Positions 63,664 to 64,000 of a stretch of DNA of 64,000 bases are shown piece by piece. The position numbers and the translations under genes were made by a program. Source of the stretch: JABDMH01 sp965223105 (GTDB lineage: Bacteria; Bacteroidota; Bacteroidia; Chitinophagales; Saprospiraceae); NCBI GenBank assembly GCA_965223105.1, contig OZ244987.1, positions 3,038,001 through 3,102,000 on the forward strand, written 5' to 3'. The notes under the pieces were generated by a model that saw nothing but the letters and a program-made list of their open reading frames with translations, did no database searches and had not been told where the DNA came from. Position 1 is the stretch's first letter, and every line of letters begins with the position of its first letter.

Positions 63664-64000
63664 TTTAGCGGTCCTACAAATTCCGATATTATTAGCCAGT
63701 GCCTCACCGCGGAGAAAATCACTACTGGAAGAAGCAGGTTTCAATTTTCGAATACGACCCTCAAATATATCTGAATCCTACCCCAAATCCCTGGCAGTTG
63801 CTTTAGTTCCAGAATTCCTGGCGAAACAAAAAGCTCGAAGTGTCATCTCAGCTGCGAAAAAAGATGAACTCATTCTGGCAGCAGACAGTATGGTGATTCA
63901 TCGGGAATTCATTCTAGGCAAGCCTGCAAATCGAGCTGAAGCTGAAATAACACTCAAGAAATTATCTGATACCGTACATGAGGTAATCACCGGCGTGTCT
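63656..64000 (+). CDS. maf: Maf-family nucleotide pyrophosphatase (C-terminus beyond window)
   Basis: 115 residues are visible from the ATG at 63656, which overlaps the UbiA stop by 8 bases. PILLASASPRRKSLLEEAGF is the classic Maf start with the S-x-S-P-R-R phosphate-binding motif. ILAADSMVIHREFILGKPAN follows, with the catalytic Asp and the L-G-K-P motif. Maf proteins hydrolyse non-canonical or canonical nucleoside triphosphates to monophosphates and are linked to septum control. The right edge cuts it off. Confidence 0.9.
   Translation, partial: MCDLAVLQIPILLASASPRRKSLLEEAGFNFRIRPSNISESYPKSLAVALVPEFLAKQKARSVISAAKKDELILAADSMVIHREFILGKPANRAEAEITLKKLSDTVHEVITGVS

Noticed and set aside
1..64000. 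tRNA, rRNA, insertion sequences, prophage, defence systems
   Set aside because: I looked for these by eye on both strands and saw no cloverleaf-like stretch, transposase, integrase, capsid or known defence gene. Short RNAs could be missed without a covariance search.

Overview
The window looks like a chromosomal segment of a member of the Bacteroidota, plausibly a marine Saprospiria- or Cytophagia-like lineage (inference). The signs are a TonB-linked receptor with a carboxypeptidase-like N-terminal domain, ~800-aa permeases that each carry two FtsX halves, a multidomain secreted metalloprotease with P-domains, SusD-free carbohydrate genes with Tat or lipoprotein signals, and a few upstream TAnnTTTG boxes typical of Bacteroidota promoters. 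I saw no rRNA, tRNA, CRISPR array, phage or intact insertion sequence.

Layout. (1) 1-2933, minus strand: a tight trio (coiled-coil protein, putative glycosyltransferase, truncated SAM methyltransferase), probably part of a glycan-synthesis cluster. (2) 3186-5561: an exported S9 peptidase. (3) 6024-30666: the centrepiece. An NtrC-type sigma-54 response regulator and its histidine kinase are transcribed leftward. Divergent from them are an HlyD-type adaptor, two ABC ATPases, and seven consecutive full-length MacB/FtsX-type permeases. The array carries scars: a C-terminal stub and an N-terminal stub of two further permeases, a second ATPase with unusual residues, and an antisense four-helix-bundle (S23-type) pseudogene with one nonsense codon. 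This is the best candidate in the window for an unusual system: an expanded exporter, or a bank of permeases, under one two-component system.

(4) 30732-37893, minus strand: an outer-membrane TonB-type receptor and a large secreted metalloprotease with an internal 693-bp direct repeat. (5) 38315-54210: a carbohydrate and small-molecule region. It holds an FAD oxidoreductase, a heparinase II/III-type lyase, a KdgF-like cupin, a WD40 protein, two Tat-signal enolase-superfamily proteins, a CapA-propeller fusion, a GH3 beta-glucosidase, an FKBP lipoprotein, an aldo/keto reductase and a PhyH dioxygenase. The lyase, KdgF-like cupin and acid-sugar dehydratase-like proteins together suggest breakdown of a uronate-containing polysaccharide (inference). 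(6) 54375-61185: a short-chain dehydrogenase pseudogene, a lipoprotein, a pair of zinc-ribbon membrane paralogues, a small beta-barrel-like protein with a very basic tail, an O-methyltransferase and a tandem CbbX-type AAA ATPase. (7) 61886-64000: a KdsC-like phosphatase, a UbiA prenyltransferase and a truncated Maf pyrophosphatase.

Several starts were moved inward because the longest open frame begins at TTG, or before an obvious signal sequence; these choices are explained entry by entry. Family assignments come from motif recognition only and no database search was run.
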